DNA of 64,000 bases, taken from assembly GCA_018398805.1 (NCBI GenBank), contig JAGFBZ010000900.1, forward strand, positions 310,001-374,000, read 5' to 3'. Source of the DNA: Hirundichthys speculiger (Eukaryota; Chordata; Actinopteri; Beloniformes; Exocoetidae). Position 1 is the first letter of the stretch, and each line of letters starts with the position of its first letter. The notes under the pieces were generated by a model, which was not told the DNA's origin, made no database searches, and saw only the letters and a list, made by a program, of their open reading frames with translations. Below are positions 12,091-21,656 of the stretch, in pieces. The translations under genes and the position numbers were made by a program.

Positions 12091-12516
12091 AGATGTTAGC
12101 CCAGATCGTACACTTCCCACTAGCCGCTACCCTCAAATTGCGGGTTAAGGAACCTCCGCTAACCACTAATGCAATCTTCCACTCCCTAAAGCTGCTACCC
12201 ATTATGCTGACTCCCTTACTCACATTGTAGGTGTGGCAAAGGGCGTGTCTTTTGCCCTTTCCGCAAACTCAGTGTCTTGTGATCACAGGTTGCTGGTAGC
12301 AGGTGGTCTGACCACCCGCAACCCGCATGTCTGCGCGTACAAGAGCCCGTCCAAATGGCATCAATGTGCATCCGCCTGGTCACATGTGGACGTGCACAAA
12401 CGGCTCTACCTCTGGAATTAACTCTTTTATAAAAACCGTGATTTGGCCTCAGTTGAACCCCTGAGAAAATGGCAAAGATCATTTTAAACGGCTTGCTCGC
12501 CAGTTAAACCATAGAC

Positions 12517-12798
12517 CAGTGGTTCTCAAACTTTTAATGCTTCATACCACCTGAGAAACTATTGAGCTCTCCGAGTACCACCATGATGACCAATTTTAAA
12601 ATATAGCCATATATACCTTCTCAGTTAGCTTTAAACACATAGGAGAGATGTTTATTCCTTATTGTGGTTATTTATTGTTACCTGAATTTCATTTGAAACG
12701 TATTTATAATGCATTGTCATACATTGACAAGTCATGACGTTCCCATTCATACCACCAGAGAGCGCTCGCGTACCAGTACCACAATTTGTGCACCACTG
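12517..12798. mobile_element. hAT-type MITE, family B, copy 1
   Basis: This 282-bp element begins CAGTGGTTCTCAAAC and ends GTGCACCACTG. It is flanked by a perfect 8-bp target duplication, CCATAGAC at 12509-12516 and 12799-12806. It is non-coding. The same family occurs in reverse orientation at 17744-18057, inside a LINE. Confidence 0.9.
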
Positions 12799-13112
12799 CC
12801 ATAGACGACCAGAGCGTGTTGTTTACTGGTAGCGCAACTATCTGGAACTTTCAGGCAGCCAATAGGAATTGTCTGTGTAGAAATATTTTTGTAACATAAC
12901 ACATAACATATAACATAGGACGACTGATTATAAGACAAGCCCTATTTTTCAAATATCATTTTGGGAAAATAAAAATAGGATGAAGGCAATAAGGTTATTC
13001 ATAAAACAATTTTTATTGTACAATTACTACAGGAAAAAAACTCCCACAGAGACAAAATTCAGACAAAAAACATTTTAATAATTTCATCTTTTTTAGGAAG
13101 CATGGTACCATA

Positions 13113-14347
13113 CAGGGGTTGGACAATGAAACTGAAACACCTGTCATTTTAGTGTGGGAGGTTTCATGGCTAAATTGGATCAGCCTGGTGGCCAGTCTTC
13201 ATTAATTCCACACAGCACCAGTAAGAGCAGAGTGTGAAGGTTCAGTTATCAGGGTGAGAGCACAGTTTTGCACAAAATATTGCAATGCACACAACATCAT
13301 GGGTGACTTAGTTCAAAAGAGGACATATTGTTGGTGCACGTCTTGCTGGCGCATCTGTGATCAAGACAGCAAGTCTTTGTGATGTATCAAGAGCCACAGT
13401 ATCCAGGGTAATGTCAGCATACCACCAAGAAGGACGGACCACATCCAACAGGATTAACTGTGGACGCAAGAGGAAGCTGTCTGAAAGGGTTGTTCAGGTG
13501 CTAACCCGGATTGTATCCAAAAAACAAAACTACAGCTGCCCAAACCACGGCAGAATTAAATGTGCACCTCAACTCTCCTGTTTCCACCAGAACATGAGCT
13601 TCACAGGGTCAGTATACACGGCCAGGCTCCTGTAGCCAAACTTTTGGTCACTCGTTCCTGTGCCAAATGTCGATTTCAATGGTGCAAGGAGCACAAATCT
13701 TGGGCTGTGGACAAGGTGAAACATGTATTGTTCTCTGATGAGTCCAGCTTTACTGTTTTCCCCACATCCGGGGGAGTTACAGTGTAAAGAAGCCCCAAAG
13801 AAGCAGACCACCCAGACTGATGCATGCCCAGAGTGCAGCATGGGGGTGGATCAGTGATGGTTTGGGCTGCCATATCATGGCATTCCCTTGGCCCCATATT
13901 TGTACTAAATCGGCGTGTCACTGCCAGAGACTACCGAACCATTCTGGAGGACCATATGCATCCAGTGGTTCAAACATTGTATTCTGAAGGCGGCGCCGTG
14001 TTTCAGGATGACAATGCACCAATACACCCAGCAAGACTGGTGAAAGATCGGTTTGATGAACATGAAAGTGAAGTTTAACATCTTCCTTGGCCTGCAGTCA
14101 CCTGATCTAAATATTACTGAGCCACTTTGGGGTGTTTTGGAGGAGCGAGTCAGGAAACGTTTTCCTCCACCTGACCACTATCCTGCAGTAGGAATGGCTT
14201 CAAAATCCCTCTGACCACTGTGCAGGTACTTGTATATGTTATTCCCAAGACAAATTGACACTGTACTGGCTGCAAAAGGAGGCCCTACACCATACTAATA
14301 AATTATTGTGCTCTAAAACCAGTTTCAGTTTCATTGTCCAACCCCTA
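13113..14347 (+). mobile_element. Full-length but dead Tc1/mariner element
   Basis: The 1235-bp element carries inverted repeats of about 25 bp. The left end is CAGGGGTTGGACAATGAAAC, and the right end reads ...GTTTCATTGTCCAACCCCT on the plus strand. TA dinucleotides flank it at 13111-13112 and 14348-14349. The last bases of the right repeat have mutated (CCCCTA instead of CCCCTG). Length, termini and the coding remnant all fit a Tc1-like family widespread in fish. It sits inside the older repeat spanning about 12.1-15.1 kb, so it inserted later than that repeat. Confidence 0.9.
13299..14285 (+). pseudogene. Tc1 transposase pseudogene (DD34E type)
   Basis: The start codon is at 13299, but a small indel within the first codons shifts the frame at once. 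The helix-turn-helix region then reads in the frame at 13357-13635 (ASLCDVSRATVSRVMSAYHQ, then a GRKRKLSE linker). After another shift the catalytic domain appears. Its first aspartate is in FSDESSF (about 13732-13752), the second in QDDNAPIH (about 14007-14030), and the glutamate in NITEPLWGVLEERV (about 14110-14150). A stop interrupts shortly after TSGGVTV, and several more frame changes follow. The intact enzyme of this family is about 340 residues. All parts are recognisable but the gene cannot be translated as a whole. Confidence 0.85.
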
Positions 14348-15391
14348 TACTTGCATGTCAGAGTTCCATGTTATTTAAGATCAAGGTATGGTACTATTTA
14401 ATAAACTGTTCTCTTAAAAGCTGAGACTATGACTCTGAATAAGTTACAAACATGTATTTCAATAACTACATAACTATCGAAGTCAAGTTTTATTCAAGAA
14501 CAACATAAATAATTCAGTCTGTAAAAAACTAATTCTGGACTCCAACAAAACTTTCGAAAGCCCCTTGCTTCGAGTTGGCTGCGAATGTTCCTCCATTCTT
14601 ACTGGTTACCTGGGTGTGGGCTCCATCTAGTGGCGCAGATGTGTAATTACAGTAGAAAAGTATGGTCCTCGATTATAAGACGACCTCATTTTTGAGAATA
14701 TGATTTCTATAATAAAATATTGTCCTATATTCGGGCTAACACGGTATATTAGTGCAGAGGAGGAGGAGGAAGGAAGGGGAGGAAGCTCTACAGCAGAGTC
14801 ACAGACGAGCTGTGCACGAGAGCTGCTCCGATCTGGATGAAAAGACGATCCATAGCGGTTTGCTGATAGCGGTTTGCAGGTAGCGCAACCTGCTCTTACA
14901 GGCAATGGCTACTGACACACTGATTGGTTTAACAGGTGGAACGTTCTAACTACTCCTATGCATAATGTAGCAGGTAGCGCAGGTGGGATAGCGGGTTTAG
15001 CAAGGTGGAAGATGGCGTTCTTTGTGGGAGAACGCCCCTCCTGCTACCCGCTATCCCTAAATAGTGGCTTTGGGAGATCTGGAAGATCAGGCCTGTTGTC
15101 TTGTACAAAGCATCTGTACTTTTGCATTAATGCTGCCAGAACATAATTAATGTTACCCTGTGTAAATGAGATATAACAAACCTCTTGATAAAACTCCATA
15201 CCATCACAGTACCTGGGCTTTTGGACCTGTTGCTGAAAACAAGTCTGGATGGCGCATTTTGTTTCTTATTTTTTCCTGGAGTGCATGATGCCAATTTCTT
15301 CCAAAGAAAGATCTGAAAAAAGGAATAACTAATCCCTAACCCTAACTGCCTCCCCCCAAACTCACCAGTGAGCTATATTACATTGCTAACA

Positions 15392-15721
15392 CAGTGATTC
15401 CCAAAGTGTGGGTCGCGGCCCCCTGGTGGGCCATCGCGGTACTCCTCGATCTTTTTTTTATATGTGTTTAAATTCTGTAAAATATTAATGACATGATTTA
15501 AAAACAAGAAGAAACAAAACAAACCAGTTAAGTGTTATTCTACCGTCATCTCATCTTAATATGACAAGTGTCACCTTATTTGTTGACCCCTTACATTAAT
15601 GTCAGAACATAGCTTCTAGTCCTGTATGTTGATCACAGTTGTGATTAAAGGTTTTGGTGGGCCACGGAGATTTCTCCCATTTCAAATTGGGCCTTGGTAT
15701 TCTTAAGTTTGGGAATGGCTG
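15392..15721. mobile_element. hAT-type MITE, family A, copy 2
   Basis: This 330-bp copy of the family at 9601-9961 is in the same orientation, with small internal deletions near its 5' end. Its termini are CAGTGATTCCCAAAGTGTGG and TTTGGGAATGGCTG. The flanks TGCTAACA (15384-15391) and GTCTAACA (15722-15729) share six of eight bases, consistent with an aged 8-bp duplication. Confidence 0.85.
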
Positions 15722-15729
15722 GTCTAACA

Positions 15730-17449
15730 CAATACTGATTTGTTCCCAGATTTTTTCAGATGGAGATTTATTTCTGTATTAACCTCTTGCACTCAGGATT
15801 GGGAGTTCCTTTGCTGTGTGGTAACAGCAACAACTTCCAAAGAAAAATGTCACATCTGGGCATAATGACTAGGCTGGGCAAATTGGTGTGTTGTCACAAA
15901 TCATAATACCACCAAAGGGAGGATCTGGGTGTCTGGGTGAGTGCCCATAATTGAACAATTTTGCAAACAAGCCCATTTATTAATGGCCAAAGGAGTCCCC
16001 CAGACACACAACATGTTAGCATAAAGTTTAAGACAAGCAGACATGTAATATTACTCTGTGGTTTTCTCTGATAAATAAACTCCTCTGAGTACAAGATTTT
16101 TTCAGTTTAACTATATTCAAATGCCTTTTTTTCGCTCAGCTTAGCATGTAGTAAAATAAACATTAACCATTAATAGGCACTTAAAAAGACTATCGAGTTT
16201 GGTTACTTCTACTGAAGTAACCAAATGTGGTTAGTTATCTGATAAAGAAAAAGCTTTTTGATAAATCTAACAGCTAGTTATCACCACAAGCCTGATACAG
16301 ATGCCAGCAATATCATAAATAACTGACATTTCAGACAATGCAAAGCATATGAGGTATCATTTCTGATTCTCCAAACTGAGACTGCTATCTACTACTGCAT
16401 GAGAGATAATTATTAGAATAAGGCCAAACATTTGACTTAGCTTTTCTAAGACACTCACTTTATTCCACATGAATCATTCTTCAGAAGAAAGAATTTTGTG
16501 CTTTAGGTTATTGTTTTGCTGCATTACCCACTTTCTCTTGAGATTTAGTTCATTAAGCGGCCGTCTACTCTCTTTGAACATTTTCACAAATGTTTGTTCA
16601 ACTTCTTGTTAATATCTAAATGATCAAACTACAGACTGGCAGTAATGATTTTGAATAAGTGTCATGTACATCACTGGTATGCAGTGTCTTCCTGCTGGGA
16701 AATTATTAAAGTTAGCCTGGGCTCACTGGTGACCTTGTGAATGATTACATAAATTGGAGAGTTCTTTCCTTTTCTTGGTGACTCCTGGGGAGGCTAGAAA
16801 TGGTCTTTCATCTGTGTGACTGTGGAATGGTGAAATCTAAACTCTTAGAGATGGCTTTGTGACTTTTCTCAGTCTGAGAAGAATTAATGATTCTTTTCAT
16901 GAGGTCTTCAGATTGCCTTCTGTGCACTTCCTAATTATGGTAACTGCTCATCAAGAGGCTGTTCAGACCTTGTAATAGCATGCCTTCCTTGTGGTCCAAC
17001 TGTAAGTGAAAAACTCTTTTTTTTTTAATCAGATCTTGTTAAACTGCGCTATATGCGGCTGATTTATTAATGCAGAGAACGAGCTACTTGTGAGTTTGGA
17101 CTCTGCTTTTTAGTACCAGGAAAATGGTATCCGCTGGGTGGCAGCACCGATAGAAGCCAGTCTTTACAGCTGCTTTTGGGGTTCATGTAAACTTCCAGTT
17201 TGAAAGCGACTTTGTGAACTCTCGATTTAGCACGAGGGTAAGGACAAAACAGGGAAGAATATCAGTGTGCTGAAATTCACATGAAATCTCAGGCTATAAT
17301 CCCATCAATTCAGCAAGGAACAGATCAACACTGACTGCAAGGCAAACTAAACAAATTAAAAGCCATGTAGAGATTTAGGGACAGAGAGTAAAATTAATAA
17401 AATACCTGGTTTGGCAACTACACAGATTTCTCCTTCACTCTCTTGTGTA
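15730..17449. other. Unassigned stretch with one strong palindrome
   Basis: No coding exon or transposon terminus was recognised. A perfect hairpin at 16198-16225 is listed separately. GC content rises slightly near 17110-17170. Confidence 0.5.
16198..16225. repeat. Perfect 12-bp inverted repeat, 4-nt loop
   Basis: TTTGGTTACTTC (16198-16209) pairs exactly with GAAGTAACCAAA (16214-16225) across the loop TACT. No run of T follows as in a terminator, and none is expected in an animal genome. Confidence 0.85.
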
Positions 17450-17471
17450 AAGAAGGGCTTCAGTCAGTCAG

Positions 17472-17743
17472 TTGGTCACTAGCTTTAATAATAACATGTT
17501 GTATGTTATGGATTCTATTGCTCCCACTATAGTAAAGGTTATTTCTGGAAGGAAAAAGTCTCCATGCAGAAATTCCACACTGGTAAAAAATGGAAAAAGG
17601 GAGTGTCAGAAAGCTGAGCGCAGATGGAGAAAAACAAAACTACAGGTTTATCATCACATCTATAAAGAGAAACTTCACTTTTATAATTTACAGCTGAGGA
17701 ATGCAAGAAATTCATATTTTTCTGACATCATACACCACTACAG
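17472..17743 (+). pseudogene. LINE ORF2 fragment upstream of the RT domain
   Basis: The frame contains CQKAERRWRKTKLQVYHHIY and LQLRNARNSYFSDII. This matches the conserved linker (RKAERRWRKT-LQVH, then NAR-SYFS-I) between endonuclease and reverse transcriptase in fish L2/CR1-type LINEs. The frame runs into the inserted hAT MITE at 17744. The remaining codons of the open frame, to 17870, belong to the MITE and are not LINE sequence. Confidence 0.75.
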
Positions 17744-18057
17744 CAGTGGTGCGCAAACTGTGGTACGGTACGCGAGTGCTCTCTGGTGGTACACGGGGGA
17801 ACGTCAGGACTTTCCACATTTTCACTTTTTTGTTTTTTTTATTAAATCGGAAACATACAATGCATTATAAATATGTTTCAAACGAAATCCAGGTAACAAT
17901 AAATAACTACAATAAGGAATAAACATCTCTCCTGTGAATTTAAAGCTAATTGAGAAGGCATATATGGCTATATTTTAAAATTGGTCATCATGGTGGTACT
18001 CAGAGAGCTGAACAGTTTCTCAGGTGGTACGTGGTATTAAAAGTTTGAGAACCACTG
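17744..18057. mobile_element. hAT-type MITE, family B, copy 2, inserted in the LINE
   Basis: This 314-bp element is the reverse-complement relative of 12517-12798. It begins CAGTGGTGCGCAAACTG and ends AAAAGTTTGAGAACCACTG. The flanks CACTACAG (17736-17743) and TGCTACAG (18058-18065) match at six of eight bases. The right flank is genuine LINE coding sequence (Leu-Leu-Gln-Ile-Val-Asn), so the MITE is younger than the LINE copy. Confidence 0.85.
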
Positions 18058-18773
18058 TGCTACAGATTGTGAACTTGTCTTTAATGTCGAATGTTTTCCC
18101 AGAACCACTGAAAACAGCTGTAATTAAACCCCTGCTAAAAAGAGACAATCTAGATAAAAGACAGATGAATAACTACAGGCCAATCTCCAATCTTTCAATT
18201 TTAAGTAAAATAATTGAAAAGGCTGTTTTTAATCAACTAAATGACTTACTAATAAAAAACAACTGCTATGATGTCTTCCAGTCAGGTTTCAGACAGCACC
18301 ATAGCACTGAGACTGCTCTGACCAAAATCCTGAATGACATATGTCTGAATACAGATGCTGGAAAAATATCAGTGTTGTTTTTAATGGATCTCAGCGCTGC
18401 GTTCGATACAGTTGACCACATTATATTACTCCAACGACTGGAGAACTGGGTGGGTCTCTCTGGTGCTGCACTGAACTGGTTCAAAACGTACCTGGAGAAC
18501 AGGAAGTACTTTGTGTCAGTAGGCAGCTTTACATCTGACCAGACAAAAATTACTTGTGGTGTTCCCCAGGGTTCCATCCTGGGGCCTCTTCTGTTTAACA
18601 TCTACATGCTCCCACAAGCCCAGGTTATAAAGAACAATATTATTAGTTACCATAGCTATGCTGATGACGCACATTTATATATTACAAAGTCACCAGGAGA
18701 CGGAGGCCCTGTACAGGCTCTCGGTAAATGCATTGAGGAGATTAATGACCGGATGTGCCTTAACTTCATATAG
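18058..18773 (+). pseudogene. LINE reverse transcriptase domain (L2/CR1 group)
   Basis: The domain shows the reverse transcriptase blocks in order. NNYRPISNLSILSKIIEKA is followed by QSGFRQHHSTETAL, then FLMDLSAAFDTVDH with its metal-binding aspartate. Next come GVPQGSILGPLLFNIYM and YADDAHLY, with the catalytic DD pair at 18663-18668. This core is intact up to a TAG at 18771-18773. The frame is also open upstream, to 18024, but those codons come from the MITE. In the living element the enzyme copies its own RNA at a nicked target site. Here the separated endonuclease and downstream stops preclude activity. Confidence 0.85.
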
Positions 18774-19440
18774 CTGAAAAAACAAAACAAAACTGAGGTG
18801 ATTGTTTTTGGAGCCAAAGAGAAACAACTGCAGGTCTCCACAGAGCTTGAATCTATCGATCTAAAAACCACCAATCAGGCCAGAAATCGGGGTGTAGTGA
18901 TGGATTCAGATCTAAACTTTTAAAAACACATTAAGGCAATCACTAAATCAGCCTACTATCACCTGAAGAACATCTCAAGGATAAAAGATCTGATGTTTTA
19001 GAAAAATGTGGAAAAACTTGTCCATGTGTTTATTTTCAGTCGGCTTGATTACTATAACAGCGTTTTTACTGGTCTATCTAAAAAAATCAGTTAGACAGCT
19101 ACTGCTCATTCAGAACTCTGCTGCCCGAGTTTTCACTAAGACCAAAAGAGTGGACCACATCAGTCCAGTTCTGAGGTCCTTACACTGGCTGCCTGTTCCA
19201 TCAAAGGATAGACTTTAAAATTCTGTTGCTGGTCTGTAAAGCTCTGAATGGTTTGGGACCAGAATACATCAGTGACCTCCTGACCCAGTATGAACCCACC
19301 AGACCCTTCAGGTCATCTGAATCCGGTTTATTGTCAGTCCCCAGAGTCAGAGCCAGACATGGAGAAACAGCGTTCAGTTTCTATGCTCCACATGTCTGGA
19401 ACAAACTCCCAGAAAACTCCCAGTTTATTTAAATATTAAA
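18774..19440 (+). pseudogene. LINE C-terminal region, broken by stops and a frameshift
   Basis: After the stop at 18771 the same protein continues. Recognisable pieces include TEVIVFGAKEKQ, SRLDYYNSVFTGL, LLIQNSAARVFTKTKRVDHI, VLRSLHWLPV and, in another frame from 19226, LVCKALNGLGPEYISDLL and FSFYAPHVWNKLPENS. These are the standard C-terminal landmarks of L2-type ORF2. In-frame stops occur near 18919 and 18998, and the frame changes near 19215. Confidence 0.8.
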
Positions 19441-19665
19441 GGTTGAAGACTTACCTGTTCTCAGCTGCCTTTAAATAAGATTTTATTCAGGAGCTCAAAT
19501 CTGCACAGCCTTTAAAAAAACTCTTTTTACTGTTTTCTTTGTTTTTATGCTTTTATTCTTTTACTTTTTAATGATTTCTTTTTTTTTTTCTGTGATGCTT
19601 TTAATATAAAGAACTTTGAATTGTTTTGTATATGAAGTGTGCTACACAAATAAACTTGCCTTGCC

Positions 19666-19685
19666 GTGTGTGTGTGTGTGTGTGT
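19666..19685 (+). repeat. (GT)10 microsatellite at the LINE 3' end
   Basis: Ten GT units directly follow the 3' end of the L2-like LINE and probably grew from its terminal tail. Confidence 0.9.
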
Positions 19686-19690
19686 ATCCG

Positions 19691-20840
19691 GACTTTAAGT
19701 GGCACTGGAGTATTAGTTGCATCTGTGAAAAAATACATCATGAAGAGGAATAAAAGTCTCATTGGGCAGTGGGAGCGGGTGATAATTGTACCGTTGTTAA
19801 GCCCCTTCCAGCAGCAGCTGTATAAAGACCCATCTGTGGACTTGTTCCTCCAGCTCTGGCCATCACACTTTCAGCCACGGTTAGCCTTCTTTGATTTTTT
19901 TTCATAGCTGTCAGAGTTTCCTCTGCTTTTCTCCAGTCCCTGACAAGTTTTTCACTCACTCCAAACTTTCTGCTGCTCCATTAATGTTTTTAGCTGCATA
20001 TTTTATGATCTTCAGTTTCAATTCTGCAGTATAGCTTTTTTCTTTTTTTGGTATATTTGTGTTCTCTCAGTCTTTGTGGTTTTTTAGTAGCAGTATTCAG
20101 TTTTTGTGAGTGTCGGCGATGCCCTGTTGTTGTTGTGGATGACATGGAGGATATTTTTTTATATATAAAGTGTTCTAAAATATGAGTCGCAGGACCAGCC
20201 AAACTATGAAAAAAGCTATGGTACATAATAAATAGATTCTTCCTCTCACCCACCCGGGTAGTGTTGTCTCCTTCAAGCTCGTTTCCAGCCATCAGTGTCT
20301 CTTTTCTACCAAACTTTGCAGAGGGTTGGTAGACAACTTTCTTGAAAATCTGCCGATAGTTGAAGGGTAATACATAAGCAAATGGTAACTGGTTGTACCT
20401 GTAAGATTCAAAATAACATGTGCAACACAGAATGCAACAGGATGATGCAACATTACTGATTGGTTGGAAGAGGCCCTTTGTACAATGACTGGCCAAAGGT
20501 GAAAAAGGAGGGGGGGGATCACCTGTTTTGAAAATGGTAGTTTTACCAGTTATTTCCATCTAGAATAGAATAAGTTTTCTGTATACTGATATTCAGACAA
20601 CTGACAGCAGTCTTCTTTCATGTATTCAAAACTTTTCAAACGGAGTCTATGTCTGGACTCTGTGATGGTCAATTCATATAAAACAATATATTAAACATAC
20701 ATTAGCCAGCATCTCTGGTTAATTCCATTCTGAATTTTGCCTTTTAAAACAACCAGTCATTGAATGTACCTTAACAAACCAACTGTACCAAAATATATTA
20801 ACAGAAATTACATCTTCACTCAGTCAGAAAACAGACTTTA
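19691..20840. other. Unassigned stretch with one unrecognised minus-strand ORF
   Basis: The longest minus-strand ORF not obviously antisense to a transposon lies at 19990-20559 (189 codons). It contains a GTACAACCAG segment preceded on the minus strand by an acceptor-like TTACAG, and its C-terminal end is Lys/Arg-rich. It matches no family I recognise. It could be part of the element represented by the Merlin-like fragment next to it, or a chance frame. Confidence 0.3.
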
Positions 20841-20843
20841 CCT

Positions 20844-21116
20844 TTCTTTTTTTCTGAATTGACTCTCGTCCATTGTGACAAAAACTGATCTTCCTCCCGT
20901 TCGCATTTTCCTTCATGTCTCTCTCGTCGCCTTCATTGCCCGAGCACAGATTTCCCGTAAGAGTGTAATGACCCTGGTCAGTGATTTACTGTTCCCAGTT
21001 GTTCCATCTTCCAGCATGTCTACCCGTCTTCTCCTCAAACCCTGTGACAAACGGACACATAATACACCAAACATCACAACCACTGTTAGATCCCTGCAGG
21101 GTAACATAACACACAA
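20844..21116 (-). pseudogene. Possible Merlin (IS1016/ISXO2-like) transposase fragment
   Basis: On the minus strand one frame reads LTRVITLLREICARAMKATR, then a stop (20913-20915), then RKMRTGGRSVFVTMDESQFR and KKER, then a stop. The spacing and motifs resemble Merlin/ISXO2 transposases: a REVCA-like helix, an IGG-x-G-x-V stretch, and a first catalytic aspartate in a DES-F-x-K/R context. The rest of the DDE domain was not found. The match is by eye over about 50 residues, so the family call is tentative. Confidence 0.4.
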
Positions 21117-21599
21117 ACAGGACTGGGTTTAACATGTGGACATCTTTAAGGAATCTGAAAAAAAAAAATGATAAAAGAAAATGTGTTAGAAGTTAAGATT
21201 GAAGTATCTAAAAAAAAAGCTGTGCATAATTCTCATCCATGGTTGTAAGGGAATGTGAGATCTTGAAAACATGGACCCGTCTCTGACGGCCCCTGTGATG
21301 CTCCTACCGCCCCTCTGGCTTGCTTTTCTGCAGGTCCTGAAACATGTAACAATAATCTTAAATATCTTGGATTTTGATTGCTAAAAAAGATAACCGCTCA
21401 TCAAAACATGTCACTTTCTGAAATGACAGTTGAGTCCCCTCCTCATCTATAAAACTTTCAGCTTGTACACGTCACAGACGTTCGAAGGCTTAATTAGTTT
21501 ATTATGTACAGTCTTTTGAAACTTTATTATTTTGGTAAAACAACAGAATTCGTAGGTGTTTATGATTTATATCAATGAATAAGCACACAATTATTCACA

Positions 21600-21656
21600 A
21601 AGAGATTGTAAATTTCCCCATTGTGGGACAAATAAAGGAATATCTTATCTTATCAA
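21600..21656 (+). repeat. LINE/SINE-like 3' tail
   Basis: The sequence GATTGTAAATTTCCCCATTG, then TGGGACAAATAAAGGAATATC, ends in repeated ATCTT units. This is a common 3' terminus of fish non-LTR retroelements and their SINEs. No upstream body was recognised. Confidence 0.6.

Larger units (their letters stand above)
12100..15065. repeat. Outer host repeat of a nested transposon island
   Basis: Sequence at about 12105-12215 (with GCAATCTTCCACTCC and GCTGCTACCCATTATGC) resembles the reverse complement of about 14955-15062 (GCCATCTTCCACC, GCTACCTGCTACATTATGC). The pair suggests long degenerate inverted ends of one old element. Two further motifs recur in direct orientation. GATTATAAGAC is at 12925-12935 and 14670-14680, each followed by a TTTTTCAAATAT-like block. 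GTAGCGCAAC with a CAGGCA block is near 12829 and 14879. A hAT MITE and a Tc1 element lie inside. I cannot name the outer family. Confidence 0.45.
17450..19690 (+). mobile_element. 5'-truncated L2/CR1-group LINE
   Basis: The copy runs from the linker between endonuclease and reverse transcriptase through the RT domain, the C-terminal domain and the 3' UTR. It ends in ACAAATAAACTTGCCTTG followed by (GT)n at 19666-19685, a typical L2-like tail. The endonuclease is absent. A hAT MITE (17744-18057) splits the copy. Roughly 100 or more codons expected between the two flanks are missing. Stops and frameshifts downstream of the RT domain show it is dead. Confidence 0.8.

Noticed and set aside
15325..15348. 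Telomere-like CCCTAACCCTAAC
   Set aside because: Only about two units, too short to count as an interstitial telomeric array.
18024..18057. Start codon at 18024 for the reverse transcriptase frame
   Set aside because: These first codons belong to the inserted hAT MITE. LINE coding sequence resumes only at 18058.
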